DNA from: Planctomycetota bacterium | GTDB lineage: Bacteria > Planctomycetota > Phycisphaerae > WQYP01 | Assembly (NCBI GenBank): GCA_021785155.1 | Contig: JAJYGE010000575.1 | Coordinates: forward strand, 1 to 8,272 | Direction of reading: 5' to 3' | DNA length: 8,272 bases | In this document: piece by piece, positions 1 to 7,848 of the stretch | How the letters are laid out: each line of letters opens with the position of its first letter | Position numbering within the stretch: the first letter of the stretch is position 1 | Notes under the pieces: generated by a model | Told to the model about the DNA's origin: nothing | What the model saw: the letters and a program-made list of their open reading frames with translations, nothing else | Databases searched by the model: none | Translations under genes and position numbers: made by a program

Positions 1-529
1 GAATTTCCTTGGCCGAAAGCACATGAACGTGAATGGTTTTTATTAGACGTATGTCAATATCACGATATTGTTTGATGTCCGCCAGCCATACGCGGAAGGG
101 CGTTTTCAACGTCGTCCATACCTGTCCGGCAAGCACCGTGCCATTGCTCAATGTCACAACGCCGTTTCGCACCGCCAGAGACGTATTGCCGTTGGACGTG
201 CTGAACGGATGCACGTCATTATCGGGTTTGAACTTACCGCTGCCAGGCGCTTGAACCTTCTGCGCCCGGGAAAGAATACTGTTGAGACTTTGACCGGTAA
301 CCAGCGATGGTAAAAAAAGATACAACAGTGCAACCACGGCCACGCCAAAACTGGTGTTGTGTGGTAGTGTTCGTGGCTTCTGCGAAGCGTCCAAAGATCG
401 CTGCTTGTCGCCATATCGGAAAGCGTGCGCCGATAAGCACTTAAATAAAAGCTGGGTTGGGAAAATATTGGTGCCACCGCCGGTTGGCCGCAAGAACCCT
501 GTGCCGTTAAGATAAGGTCGGTATTTCAT
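1..529 (-). CDS. Probable secreted or membrane-anchored protein of unknown function (partial, runs off left edge)
   Basis: An open frame reads leftward from ATG 529-527 to the window edge without a stop, giving at least 176 residues; its C-terminus is outside. Residues about 61-81 are hydrophobic (FGVAVVALLYLFLPSLVTGQS), then comes a polar, β-rich stretch with 'VVTLSNGTVLAGQVW', 'PFRVW' and 'QYRDIDIRLIKTI'. I recognise this style from uncharacterised planctomycete secreted proteins but cannot name a function. The start is uncertain. ATG 529 lies only 10 nt from the divergent tilS start and would leave 60 odd residues before the hydrophobic segment. A TTG at 394-392 would instead place that segment as an ordinary signal peptide (about 131 residues to the edge) and free some 145 nt for promoters. 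Neither start has a strong ribosome-binding site. The reading frame is well supported; function unknown. Confidence 0.68.
   Translation of the reverse strand, partial: MKYRPYLNGTGFLRPTGGGTNIFPTQLLFKCLSAHAFRYGDKQRSLDASQKPRTLPHNTSFGVAVVALLYLFLPSLVTGQSLNSILSRAQKVQAPGSGKFKPDNDVHPFSTSNGNTSLAVRNGVVTLSNGTVLAGQVWTTLKTPFRVWLADIKQYRDIDIRLIKTIHVHVLSAKEI
484..513 (+). promoter_or_regulatory. Possible promoter for tilS
   Basis: TTGGCC (484-489) and TAAGAT (508-513) are separated by 18 nt and resemble σ70 -35 and -10 boxes. They lie about 27 nt before the tilS start. If the leftward gene starts at ATG 529, this promoter lies inside it, which is one reason to suspect a more internal start for that gene. 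Sequence resemblance only. Confidence 0.3.
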
Positions 530-539
530 AGGATGTATT

Positions 540-1589
540 ATGCCCGCTCCTGCCGGCCTTGTTCAACAGCTCGATCAACATCTGCACCGCAGGCGGTTGC
601 TTATGCCAAACATGCGTATGCTTGTGGCCTGCTCCGGCGGAGCCGACAGTGTGGCATTATTGAAGCTGTTTCACGCGGTGAATCAATCCGATCATTGGCA
701 TTGGGAGTTGATTGTCGGCCACGTAAACCATCAACTGCGTGGGCGGGAATCCACGCGTGATGAATTATTTGTCCGGAACCTGGCAAAATCGCTGCAATTG
801 CCGTTTCGGAGCAGAAAATTGAATCTGAAGCGATCCGGGGAAAAGCGTGCCGTAAGTGAAAACGTGGCACGCGACGGGCGGTATCAAGCATTGCTGACCA
901 TGGCCGCCGGAAGTCGCTGTGATGTTATTTTGCTCGCACACCATGCCGATGATCAGGCGGAGACGATTCTCATGCGGCTGCTGCGGGGGGCTGGGGTGAC
1001 CGGGCTGGCGGGTATGAGTGAAAAAGAGCGGCGCGGGGATGTGCAACTGGTGCGTCCGTTGTTGCCGTGGCCAGGTGAGCAGTTGAAAAAATGGCTCACG
1101 CATATCCGTCAGCCGTGGCGTGAAGATTTGAGTAATCAGGATACACACTATTTACGCAACCGAATTCGTCATGAGTTGCTGCCGATATTGGAAACGTACC
1201 AGCCGCGCATCCGCGAGTTATTACAACGTAATGCCCGCCACGACCGGGCCGCCGCTGATTTTCTTAAGCAACACGCCAGAGCATTGTTGCGGACGGCCCG
1301 CTATCGCCGTGGAAACGATCGTGTGAGCTTTTCATCGGTTGGCATGACGGAAGCTCATCCGGCGCCGGCAGCGCTGGCGCTGCGGATGGCGATTGTGGAT
1401 GCCGGCGGCGACGAGGATACTATTAACACCACCACGCTGTTGGAGGTGCTTGATAAACTGCGCAACCGATCTTTGCGCGGTGAAATCCAATTCGGCGGGG
1501 CGATACGGCTGAAGGTGATCCGCAATCGTATTAACATCCACCGTGTATCGGGCGATGGCGGCAAGCAACGGAGGCGGAGGAAGTGTTGA
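540..1589 (+). CDS. tilS: tRNA(Ile)-lysidine synthase TilS
   Basis: TilS is a cytoplasmic ATP-dependent enzyme that attaches lysine to C34 of tRNA-Ile(CAU), changing its decoding from AUG to AUA; it is normally essential. The 349-residue protein has the PP-loop ATP-binding motif SGGADS at residues 32-37, HVNHQLRGRES at 61-71, the hallmark LAHHADDQAET at 132-142 followed by LMRLLRGAG, RPLLPW at 172-177, a W-x-ED-x-SN element near 193-199 and RNRIRHELLP at 206-215. Residues from about 220 form a shorter C-terminal region. The length lies between short forms (about 320) and the enterobacterial type (about 430), so the C-terminal tRNA-binding part is reduced. AGGA (530-533) six nt before ATG 540 supports this start. 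The gene overlaps the next one by 7 nt, suggesting co-translation. The C-terminal tail is strongly basic (KQRRRRKC). Confidence 0.95.
   Translation: MPAPAGLVQQLDQHLHRRRLLMPNMRMLVACSGGADSVALLKLFHAVNQSDHWHWELIVGHVNHQLRGRESTRDELFVRNLAKSLQLPFRSRKLNLKRSGEKRAVSENVARDGRYQALLTMAAGSRCDVILLAHHADDQAETILMRLLRGAGVTGLAGMSEKERRGDVQLVRPLLPWPGEQLKKWLTHIRQPWREDLSNQDTHYLRNRIRHELLPILETYQPRIRELLQRNARHDRAAADFLKQHARALLRTARYRRGNDRVSFSSVGMTEAHPAPAALALRMAIVDAGGDEDTINTTTLLEVLDKLRNRSLRGEIQFGGAIRLKVIRNRINIHRVSGDGGKQRRRRKC
1570..1580 (+). promoter_or_regulatory. Tandem Shine-Dalgarno sequences for the glycosyltransferase gene
   Basis: Two GGAGG cores (1570-1574 and 1576-1580) sit inside the last codons of tilS. The first is 8 nt before GTG 1583 and the second 5 nt before an in-frame TTG at 1586. 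This decides the non-ATG start of the downstream gene and points to translational coupling with tilS. Confidence 0.6.
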
Positions 1590-2830
1590 AGTTTTACCGT
1601 TCGATTTGGAAACGCTTTGATTTCTGGGCCGAAAACGCAACACACTATCGTTGCGCATTGGCGGGAATATTTATCTTTGCGCTGGCGGTTCGTGTGTTTG
1701 CGGCAATTGTGCATCCGTATTATCTGCCGGATTCAGCGGATTATTCCGCTTTAGCTAAGGCGATTGTGGCGGGTCATGCCTATGAAATTCACGGGCAATT
1801 GGCCCGGCGAATGCCGGGCTACCCGGTATTTGTGGCCGGTTTCTATTCGATATTTGGATTTCATCATTTACCAATTCTCCTGGCACAGGCGGTGTTAAGT
1901 GCGTTAACCACTACGTTTTCCGCGCTGCTTGGCCGCTGCGTGTCGCCGGCAACAGGGTTGCTCTCTGGTGCGTTGACGGCTCTGGACCCGTTGGGGATTG
2001 GCTTTTCCGCCTCATTGTTGACCGAACCGTTATTTACCTGTGTGTTTATTCTAAGTCTCTACCTGCTTTTGCAGGCTATGCAACGGCCCAATAAGTGGTG
2101 GATCTGGTTAAGCTTTGCGGTATTGTGGGCTATAGGCGTGTATATCCGTGCGGAAGTGTCGCTTTGTCTGTTTCCGCTTCTGGCCTGGTGTGTCTGCTTG
2201 ACACGCTGGCGCAAGGATCGCATGAGGTTTGTGATAGGTGGCCTGCTGACGTTACTCGTCTGTTTTTTATGTCTCCTGCCTTGGTGGGTGCGGAATGATC
2301 AACTATTCCATCAGGATTTTTTCCGATTTACGACCATGCAGGGAATCAGTCTTTATGAATCGGTTTATTCGGGTGCAACCGGCGGCCCGCGACAATCCGA
2401 TCTGGTCATCCCTCCATCCATTCAGCGCCTTAATGAAAGCCAGCGCGATCTGGCGTGGACAAACCGGGCGTTTACAGATATGGCTAGGCATCCGGCGCGT
2501 GTCATTCGACTGGCTTTTGTTAAGATTGCCCGCACATGGTCTCCCTGGCTGCACGCCCGGGGATATACCAATATGTGGCTTAATGCCGCGCTTACGCTTT
2601 GGTACAGTCCGCTATTTATTCTTGCAATTATCGGTATATGCCGCTACCCGGTCAGATCGCCTTTATTTGGTGTACTGCTGGTTCCAATCGTATACTTTAC
2701 ATTGATGCACGCGGTGTTCCTGGGTTCGGTTCGTTATCGAGTTCCAGTTATGCCGCTGGTGGTAGTTTTTGCGGCCATTGGGATGGCCGGTACGATACGG
2801 CGGGTTCCCGATGCCGCCGCGGCGGTTTAA
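1583..2830 (+). CDS. GT-C fold integral membrane glycosyltransferase (PMT/ArnT-like, GT39/GT83 type)
   Basis: The 415-residue polytopic membrane protein has about ten hydrophobic spans (roughly 25-45, 95-115, 123-145, 150-166, 172-188, 191-206, 214-236, 334-352, 358-378, 385-403). Enzymes of this class transfer a sugar from a polyprenyl-phosphate carrier to protein, lipid or glycan on the outer face of the membrane. Visible hallmarks are PDSADY (49-54) in the first outer loop, where the family has catalytic acidic residues, RRMPGYP (75-81), LLTEPLF (145-151), LPWWVRND (232-239) and the late RYRVPVMPLVVV (384-395). The start is GTG 1583, supported by the GGAGG pair just upstream and a 7-nt overlap with tilS. 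At 415 residues it is shorter than E. coli ArnT (about 550), as many family members without a large soluble C-terminal domain are. Acceptor and donor cannot be read from sequence. The class is fairly sure; the exact subfamily is inference. Confidence 0.82.
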   Translation: MLKFYRSIWKRFDFWAENATHYRCALAGIFIFALAVRVFAAIVHPYYLPDSADYSALAKAIVAGHAYEIHGQLARRMPGYPVFVAGFYSIFGFHHLPILLAQAVLSALTTTFSALLGRCVSPATGLLSGALTALDPLGIGFSASLLTEPLFTCVFILSLYLLLQAMQRPNKWWIWLSFAVLWAIGVYIRAEVSLCLFPLLAWCVCLTRWRKDRMRFVIGGLLTLLVCFLCLLPWWVRNDQLFHQDFFRFTTMQGISLYESVYSGATGGPRQSDLVIPPSIQRLNESQRDLAWTNRAFTDMARHPARVIRLAFVKIARTWSPWLHARGYTNMWLNAALTLWYSPLFILAIIGICRYPVRSPLFGVLLVPIVYFTLMHAVFLGSVRYRVPVMPLVVVFAAIGMAGTIRRVPDAAAAV

Positions 2831-2861
2831 ATCGCGGCAAGAACGCAATAAGTGATGTGGC

Positions 2862-2885
2862 ATTTCCGGAAATAACAATTCCGGA
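2862..2885. repeat. Palindrome and repeated TTCCGGA in the gap before the AsmA-like gene
   Basis: The 89-nt gap contains a perfect 12-nt palindrome, ATTTCCGGAAAT (2862-2873), and a second TTCCGGA at 2879-2885, 15 nt after the first copy at 2864-2870. This could be an operator or a chance symmetry. No T-run follows, so it is not a classical terminator. Confidence 0.25.
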
Positions 2886-2919
2886 CGTTTTGCAGAATGA
2901 ATGGACGTGGTGTTGTTTC

Positions 2920-5900
2920 ATGGCTGATTTTCCCCGAGCCAGTCCCGCCAAATGGTGGAAAACTGCCGCCATAGGGCGCGCGCATCGGTCGCCCCATGCC
3001 ATGTTTGTGGGGCGGGTGCGTCGGTTGATTTCCATATCGGTATTACTGCTGCTGACTTTAATCATCGGTGCCGTATGGTATCTGACCAACCCTAAGCGAT
3101 TAAGCGCCATGTCCGGTCTGCTGCTTTCACACGTACTCGGCGCGCGGGTAACCGTGCAGAATGCCACCCTGTCCTGGAATGGAACCTTACGGCTTGGTGG
3201 TGTCCGACTGAGGACGAATCCGGGGAAAATGCCATCAACCACCTTATTCGCCGCTGATCAGGTGGAGGTTCGCTTTAATTGGTTGGGACTTTTCAGCGGG
3301 CGGCTTCACGCTTCACAGATAACTGCGGTTCGCCCCATGCTTAATTTGGTCGATGATCTCGACGTCCGGCAATGGAATTATGAAGGATTTGTGCAATCGG
3401 CAACAACCAGTCCCGCCGCAACGCCATCAAATAAGCCACCGCGGACGATCTATCAAAACAATCGTCCAACACATTTACCGGCAATCAATCTGCAAAACGC
3501 GATAGTCCGTTGGGGAGAGATTCGGCATGGCGTCTATCGCATGGTCGGGCAAAGTCTTGTTAACGCCGAGATGGGCCCCAGTCCGGAATCGCATTCCACG
3601 TATCAGTTGGATATGGAACAACAAACGTTTGATGGACATCCGGGTATTGTTTTGACTGGACGTTACAACATCGGCACACGCGAATTTTCCGCCCGGATCG
3701 ATCAACTGCAATTTACGCCGGGCTTTCGCCGCACCATGCCGGCGCCGGTGCAGGATCTATGGCGTAAATTGCACTTGCGGGGAGCCATGCGCGATATCGT
3801 TTTTAAAGTAAGTCCGGATTCAGGCCTGCATATTCAGGCGATTCTGGATGGCGTATCCATTGAGACCGTCGCTCCCAGCCGTCGGTTTGGACCGCAGGTC
3901 ATTCCATTGAATAACCTCAATGGCCACGTGACCATCAGTAACACCGGTTTTAGTATCGATGATCTTCATGGAGTGGTGTTGGGCTGGCATTTTCAGGTGC
4001 CCAGCGCCCAATTTGACGGCTACGAGTCCGGCGCGCCTTTTCATCTGACCGTGAAGCTGTCGAATATCAATATTCCATTTCCCTACCCGAAGATTTTTTC
4101 CACGCAGGATTTCTCGTTTGCGCAGGCCATTTTTCATCCATTGCGGCCCAGTGGCCTGCTGAGTCTCACTGTACATATCGACCGCAGTCAATTACATGCC
4201 GCACCGAGTGTACGCGGAGAAATCAACTGTAAAAATGTGCAGGCACGCTATGTCAATTTTCCATATCCCATGGAGCATGTTCATGGGCTGATTCGCTTTA
4301 CGGCCCATCACATTAATTTCGTCAACGTTCAGGCCACTGCCGAGTCCTTTCCTGTTTCCCTGAAAGGCAGCGTGGCGATCAATGAAAACGACGGCCCTAT
4401 CAATCTGGTTATCAGTTCGCCCCATGCCGATTTTGATCGTCGGCTTGCGGCCTGCCTGCCGGTGGATATTCGGCCTATCTGGAACAGGTTTAATCCCGTA
4501 GGCGTGGGGGGATTTGTCTGTGATGTTACACATGCCGCCGGTACCCATGGTGATCCGCGCATTGTTCTGCATATTTTCCCCCAGGATGTCTCCGGCGCTT
4601 ACCGGGATTTACCTTTTCCACTGGAACATGTTCATGGCTCGCTGATATTTACCGATCATGAAACGAAGATCATTAAGCTTGAGGCCCCCGTTGGTACCAG
4701 GGGTCATATTATTTTTACCGGTAAGGTTACCTACTCACCAAAAGACCTCGCCAAGCTGCAACCCATGGTGCACCTCCAGGCCATCCATGTCCCAATTAAT
4801 CACACGCTGACCGGAAGTCTGCCGGGATCATGGGCCCGATGGATTAAATTGCTGCATGTTAAAGCCGGTTATGCCGATCTTGATGCGATGATTACACGTG
4901 GGCCTGCCGGAAATCCGGCTGTGCAGGGAATGCTGAATATCGATCATGGCGTCATGGCTCCAGCGCAACTGCCGTGGCCGCTGCATCATGTTGTGGCATT
5001 GGCGCATATCAGTTCCAGAGGCCTGATCATCAACCGTGTTACAGGCCTTACGGGCGCGGATGGCAAAGGAACTCTCGCTGTATCCGGTGCGATTGTTGAG
5101 CCTCATACGGGTCCGGTGCGCATCCGTGCCGGCGGAAGCTGGAAAAATATTCAAATTGCCGCTGCGGCACCCACACATATACCCAAGATCATGGCGGAAT
5201 TCTGGAATAAATGGAAAATTCGAGGCCCCAGCAACGGAAGTTTTACCTATTCTGTTTTAGCGCACCAGAACAGGCTTACCGCCGCTACCGCAATGCGCGA
5301 TCAGAAATATCTTGTGCGGGTAGAGCCGGATGGGATGAGCGTGGCTCCGGCTTTTTTACCGGCACCGCTTTCCGCAATCACCGGACAGGTCGATGTGGCC
5401 AATGGGGTCATTAATATGACCAATATTCATGCGAGCGCCGGTGCACAGCGCCTGAAACTCTCCGGCGCGTATCATACCCGTTCAGAGGCATTGGGCTTGT
5501 CCCTTACCGCCCACGGTCCGCATTTGTCAAAGTCGTGGATGTCCTTAATTCCGGGATCGACCCGGCAATTCATTGATGAACTGAAACCCAGTGCAAGCTG
5601 GCTGCTTGAACTTCCGACATTGACTCGCATTAAGATCGGCAAAGCGTATCGCTGGCATTTCACCGGATCGCTGGTATTGAATAACCTTGTCACAGCGGGC
5701 GATGTTAAACTTAAAGCCAAACAGGCCATCATCACCATCGCGCTTGATCTGGGGCCGGGCAGCTCATTTCCCATGCTTGATGGGCAATTTGGGGTGACGC
5801 GATTAAATTGGAAAGGCAGAATTGCCGATCCGCTGGTGGGCGACATCACCGCCAATTCGTCCACCCATATCATCACGATCGACCATATCAATGGAATTGT

Positions 5901-6519
5901 CGCGGGCGGAAAACTGACCGGAAATATTCGAATTCATACCGGAAAAAATGCCTCCTACGCCGTGGCGTGTCAGTTACATGGATCGCAACTCGCCGGGCTG
6001 CTTACTGCGCCGGCAAACAACGTCGGTGCAAAGGGCATTCAGACCAGCACCGGAATAGTTGATGCTTCACTGATGCTCAATGCCACGATGGGGAAAAATC
6101 CAACGCGTCAGGGCAGTGGACAACTGATTATTCACAAGGCCAGCATTTATGACGTGCCCATGGCCATGGGATTGATGCAGATCGTTACGTTGCGCCTGCC
6201 AATCAGTTCCGATTTCAAGCACGCCGATGTGCGATATGTCATCGACAACAACGTTGTGCGATTTAATCCTATTTCATTGAGTAGCCCGGGCGTGAATCTG
6301 GTAGGTGAAGGTTCCTTGAATCTCAAAACCACAGATATTAACCTTCGGTTGTTAACGCAATCTCCACACGGCACGCGGGTACCGCTGCTGGGTTTTCTCT
6401 TTGGACTGGCCCGATCGCAACTCCTGGAATTACGCGTTTCAGGTACTATGGCGCATCCGGTTATTGTGCCGGTGCCATTACGCTTTCTGGCGTGGCCATT
6501 TATCGGCTTTGGGCAATAA
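2920..6519 (+). CDS. Large AsmA-like membrane-anchored protein (AsmA/TamB/YhdP superfamily)
   Basis: The 1199-residue protein has a short cytoplasmic head, one transmembrane anchor (about 36-55, ISISVLLLLTLIIGAVWYL) and an otherwise almost entirely periplasmic, β-strand-rich body. Just after the anchor comes the AsmA-type opening with 'ARVTVQNATLSWNGTLRLGGV'. Five related modules recur about every 120 residues, with anchor positions at L330 (LNNLNGHVTI), M451 (MEHVHGLIRFT), L568 (LEHVHGSLIFT), L688 (LHHVVALAHIS) and L817 (LSAITGQVDVA). Residues about 1067-1180 form the AsmA-like C-terminal domain, with 'GSGQLIIHKASIYDVP' and 'VGEGSLNLKTTDINLRLL'. Relatives form long hydrophobic grooves used in envelope phospholipid transport or assembly; that role here is inference. 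ATG 2920 was chosen because it follows the preceding gene and leaves about 35 residues before the anchor. ATG 3001 (MFVGRVRRL) is an alternative with an even shorter head. Neither has a good ribosome-binding site. Confidence 0.85.
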   Translation: MADFPRASPAKWWKTAAIGRAHRSPHAMFVGRVRRLISISVLLLLTLIIGAVWYLTNPKRLSAMSGLLLSHVLGARVTVQNATLSWNGTLRLGGVRLRTNPGKMPSTTLFAADQVEVRFNWLGLFSGRLHASQITAVRPMLNLVDDLDVRQWNYEGFVQSATTSPAATPSNKPPRTIYQNNRPTHLPAINLQNAIVRWGEIRHGVYRMVGQSLVNAEMGPSPESHSTYQLDMEQQTFDGHPGIVLTGRYNIGTREFSARIDQLQFTPGFRRTMPAPVQDLWRKLHLRGAMRDIVFKVSPDSGLHIQAILDGVSIETVAPSRRFGPQVIPLNNLNGHVTISNTGFSIDDLHGVVLGWHFQVPSAQFDGYESGAPFHLTVKLSNINIPFPYPKIFSTQDFSFAQAIFHPLRPSGLLSLTVHIDRSQLHAAPSVRGEINCKNVQARYVNFPYPMEHVHGLIRFTAHHINFVNVQATAESFPVSLKGSVAINENDGPINLVISSPHADFDRRLAACLPVDIRPIWNRFNPVGVGGFVCDVTHAAGTHGDPRIVLHIFPQDVSGAYRDLPFPLEHVHGSLIFTDHETKIIKLEAPVGTRGHIIFTGKVTYSPKDLAKLQPMVHLQAIHVPINHTLTGSLPGSWARWIKLLHVKAGYADLDAMITRGPAGNPAVQGMLNIDHGVMAPAQLPWPLHHVVALAHISSRGLIINRVTGLTGADGKGTLAVSGAIVEPHTGPVRIRAGGSWKNIQIAAAAPTHIPKIMAEFWNKWKIRGPSNGSFTYSVLAHQNRLTAATAMRDQKYLVRVEPDGMSVAPAFLPAPLSAITGQVDVANGVINMTNIHASAGAQRLKLSGAYHTRSEALGLSLTAHGPHLSKSWMSLIPGSTRQFIDELKPSASWLLELPTLTRIKIGKAYRWHFTGSLVLNNLVTAGDVKLKAKQAIITIALDLGPGSSFPMLDGQFGVTRLNWKGRIADPLVGDITANSSTHIITIDHINGIVAGGKLTGNIRIHTGKNASYAVACQLHGSQLAGLLTAPANNVGAKGIQTSTGIVDASLMLNATMGKNPTRQGSGQLIIHKASIYDVPMAMGLMQIVTLRLPISSDFKHADVRYVIDNNVVRFNPISLSSPGVNLVGEGSLNLKTTDINLRLLTQSPHGTRVPLLGFLFGLARSQLLELRVSGTMAHPVIVPVPLRFLAWPFIGFGQ

Positions 6520-6538
6520 CCCGATAAATTGTTATAAT
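6509..6538 (+). promoter_or_regulatory. Promoter of the tRNA-Arg gene
   Basis: A perfect TATAAT -10 box lies at 6533-6538 with TTGGGC (6509-6514) 18 nt upstream as -35. Transcription would begin near 6545, about 16 nt before the mature tRNA. The -35 lies inside the last codons of the AsmA-like gene, so the tRNA can be expressed independently of the upstream genes. I see no terminator between them. Confidence 0.55.
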
Positions 6539-6560
6539 CTTGCTTACCATAGATGGAATC

Positions 6561-6634
6561 GCGCCCGTAGCTCAGTTGGATAGAGCGGTGGTTTCCTAAA
6601 CCGCAGGTCACAGGTTCGATCCCTGTCGGGCGCA
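6561..6634 (+). tRNA. tRNA-Arg (anticodon CCU)
   Basis: A complete cloverleaf of 74 nt. The acceptor stem GCGCCCG (6561-6567) pairs with CGGGCGC (6627-6633), with discriminator A at 6634. The D stem is GCTC (6570-6573) with GAGC (6583-6586). The anticodon stem GTGGT (6588-6592) pairs with ACCGC (6600-6604) around the loop TTCCTAA, placing anticodon CCT at 6595-6597. The T stem ACAGG (6610-6614) pairs with CCTGT (6622-6626) around loop TTCGATC. CCA is not encoded. The anticodon reads AGG codons. It has its own promoter and ends 35 nt from a convergent integrase gene, so it is also the likely attachment site of an integrated element. Confidence 0.96.
6588..6634. other. Probable attachment site (attL or attR) in the 3' half of tRNA-Arg
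   Basis: Tyrosine recombinases of islands commonly recombine in the anticodon to T-arm part of a tRNA gene, and the element then restores the tRNA 3' end. Here an integrase gene ends 35 nt beyond an intact tRNA. The exact core cannot be fixed because no second copy of the tRNA 3' end occurs in the window; the partner repeat should lie beyond the right edge. Confidence 0.4.
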
Positions 6635-6656
6635 GTGATAAATTCCCTTGATTATC

Positions 6657-6670
6657 GCGGGCTTCCCCGC
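6657..6670. other. Short hairpin between tRNA-Arg and integrase stop
   Basis: GCGGG (6657-6661) pairs perfectly with CCCGC (6666-6670) around a CTTC loop, and touches the integrase stop codon (6672-6670 on the minus strand). It could weakly separate the converging transcripts. There is no T-run on either strand, so it is not a standard intrinsic terminator. Confidence 0.3.
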
Positions 6671-7848
6671 TATCCATGCGGGTTTGTTGATTGTTGCCTT
6701 GTCCAGCTTTCAGTTCGCCGGAGTTCGCGGTTTTCGTCTGAAAGCGCCAAGCAGAACGCCAAGCTATTTTCTTTTATTTCAGTAGTTCCATGTGTTGTAT
6801 CCGCCAGTTCGGCCACGGCGCTTACCGGCAGGTTATCGGTGCCAGTCCGCAAGGCCAACGTGGTTTGCTTTTCAGCTTGCGGCGGGGTCAGGCCCGGCAG
6901 TTTATCCAATGCCCGGCTTGTGTCCGCCATGCCAACGTGCGAGTAAACCGCAAAGGTTAATTTAGGGTCAGAATGACGCGCCAATTCTTGGCAGACTTTT
7001 ACGCTCGCATTGCTCTTAACCAGCCGGGTAATGTACGTATGCCGTAGTGCGTGAAAATCCGCGTAACGACCAGCGGCATCGGCATACAGGCAAAAGCCTG
7101 ATTGTTCGCGCTCGGTTCGCTCCGCAGCGGTTGCCGCATCGCCAACATACGTGGCCCGGGCGCTGGCAAGGTCGGCCTGCATTATCTTAAAAGCTTTTTC
7201 TGGCATGGCGAATACCGGCGTACCAGCAGGCTTGCCCGCAACGAACGTCCGCAGCATATCCGCAAGGTCTTGGCGTATCGGTTGAATATCTTCGCGGCGG
7301 TGCTTGGAATATCCGGCCCGGATTGTGATTGTCGGCGGATCGTTATCAAGATTAAAACTCTCTGGCGTCAGGCTCTCAATCTCGGCCTTGCGAAAGCCCG
7401 TGCCAACGGCCACGCGGTAAACGATTGCCCGATCAAGCCCGGCAATGCCAAGGATGGTTTGCGGGCCAACCTTTGGCCGGGTTTGTCCCGGCAGCAGCGT
7501 GCCAACCAGATACGGCCCGGATTCAGCGGCGGTAATTAGTGCGTTTACTTCGGCATCGGTCAAGGCCCGGCGGCCATCGCGGCAGGCCCAGTGCGTGAAC
7601 GCCTTGGCGGCGGTTGTCGTATGGTTGCAGGTTTGCAGGCTCATGCCCTTGGTCATTCTGGGCGGTTGGCCCGGATTGTCGCCAGCGGCGGCAGCCTTTG
7701 GTTTAGGTTTGCGGAGGTCGGCGATTTCGGTTTGTACCTTGCCCGGTTGCAGGTCGGTCAGAAACTTAAATTTACAGGTTTTGAATAAAGCCGATACGCG
7801 GCTTTGGTAAATCGCCGCGTGCTTGGTGCCGGTGCCCCTAGCCAGCAT
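6670..7848 (-). CDS. Tyrosine-type site-specific integrase, N-terminally truncated and internally deleted
   Basis: The 392-residue protein has a complete tyrosine-recombinase catalytic domain: Arg153 in GTGFRKAE, Lys182 in YSKHRRE, His266 and Arg269 in DFHALRHTY, His292 in ELARHSDP and the nucleophile Tyr302 in VYSHV. Such enzymes insert and excise mobile elements; its 3' end faces tRNA-Arg 35 nt away. The N-terminal side is damaged. It begins abruptly at LARGTGTKHAA, which in relatives I recall lies within the core-binding domain after roughly 80-100 earlier residues. The usual linker between the core-binding part (ending near 'FTHWACRDG', residues 84-92) and the catalytic part (starting 'RRALTDAEV', 93-101) also appears about 20-25 residues short. 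ATG 7848 has AAGGGA (7862-7857) 8 nt upstream and overlaps the regulator gene by 91 nt. It may be translated but be poorly active. The missing residues are judged from memory of relatives, not an alignment. Confidence 0.85.
   Translation of the reverse strand: MLARGTGTKHAAIYQSRVSALFKTCKFKFLTDLQPGKVQTEIADLRKPKPKAAAAGDNPGQPPRMTKGMSLQTCNHTTTAAKAFTHWACRDGRRALTDAEVNALITAAESGPYLVGTLLPGQTRPKVGPQTILGIAGLDRAIVYRVAVGTGFRKAEIESLTPESFNLDNDPPTITIRAGYSKHRREDIQPIRQDLADMLRTFVAGKPAGTPVFAMPEKAFKIMQADLASARATYVGDAATAAERTEREQSGFCLYADAAGRYADFHALRHTYITRLVKSNASVKVCQELARHSDPKLTFAVYSHVGMADTSRALDKLPGLTPPQAEKQTTLALRTGTDNLPVSAVAELADTTHGTTEIKENSLAFCLALSDENRELRRTESWTRQQSTNPHG

Noticed and set aside
2599..2919. Upstream extension of the AsmA-like gene to an earlier in-frame ATG at 2599
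   Set aside because: It would overlap the glycosyltransferase gene by 232 nt, and the added 107 residues have no domain character. A start at 2920 or 3001 gives a normal membrane anchor.
6657..6670. Intrinsic terminator for the integrase or tRNA transcript
   Set aside because: The stem is only 5 bp and no U-tract follows on either strand; kept only as a hairpin.
6147..6677. Leftward 176-residue frame containing LRPTGIEPVTCGLGNHRSI, resembling many database entries
   Set aside because: That string is the antisense translation of the tRNA-Arg gene, a well-known annotation artefact; the rest is antisense to the AsmA-like gene.
7102..7810. Rightward frames of 121-145 residues across the integrase gene
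   Set aside because: They are shadows on the strand opposite a gene whose catalytic motifs are all present, and show no recognisable protein features.
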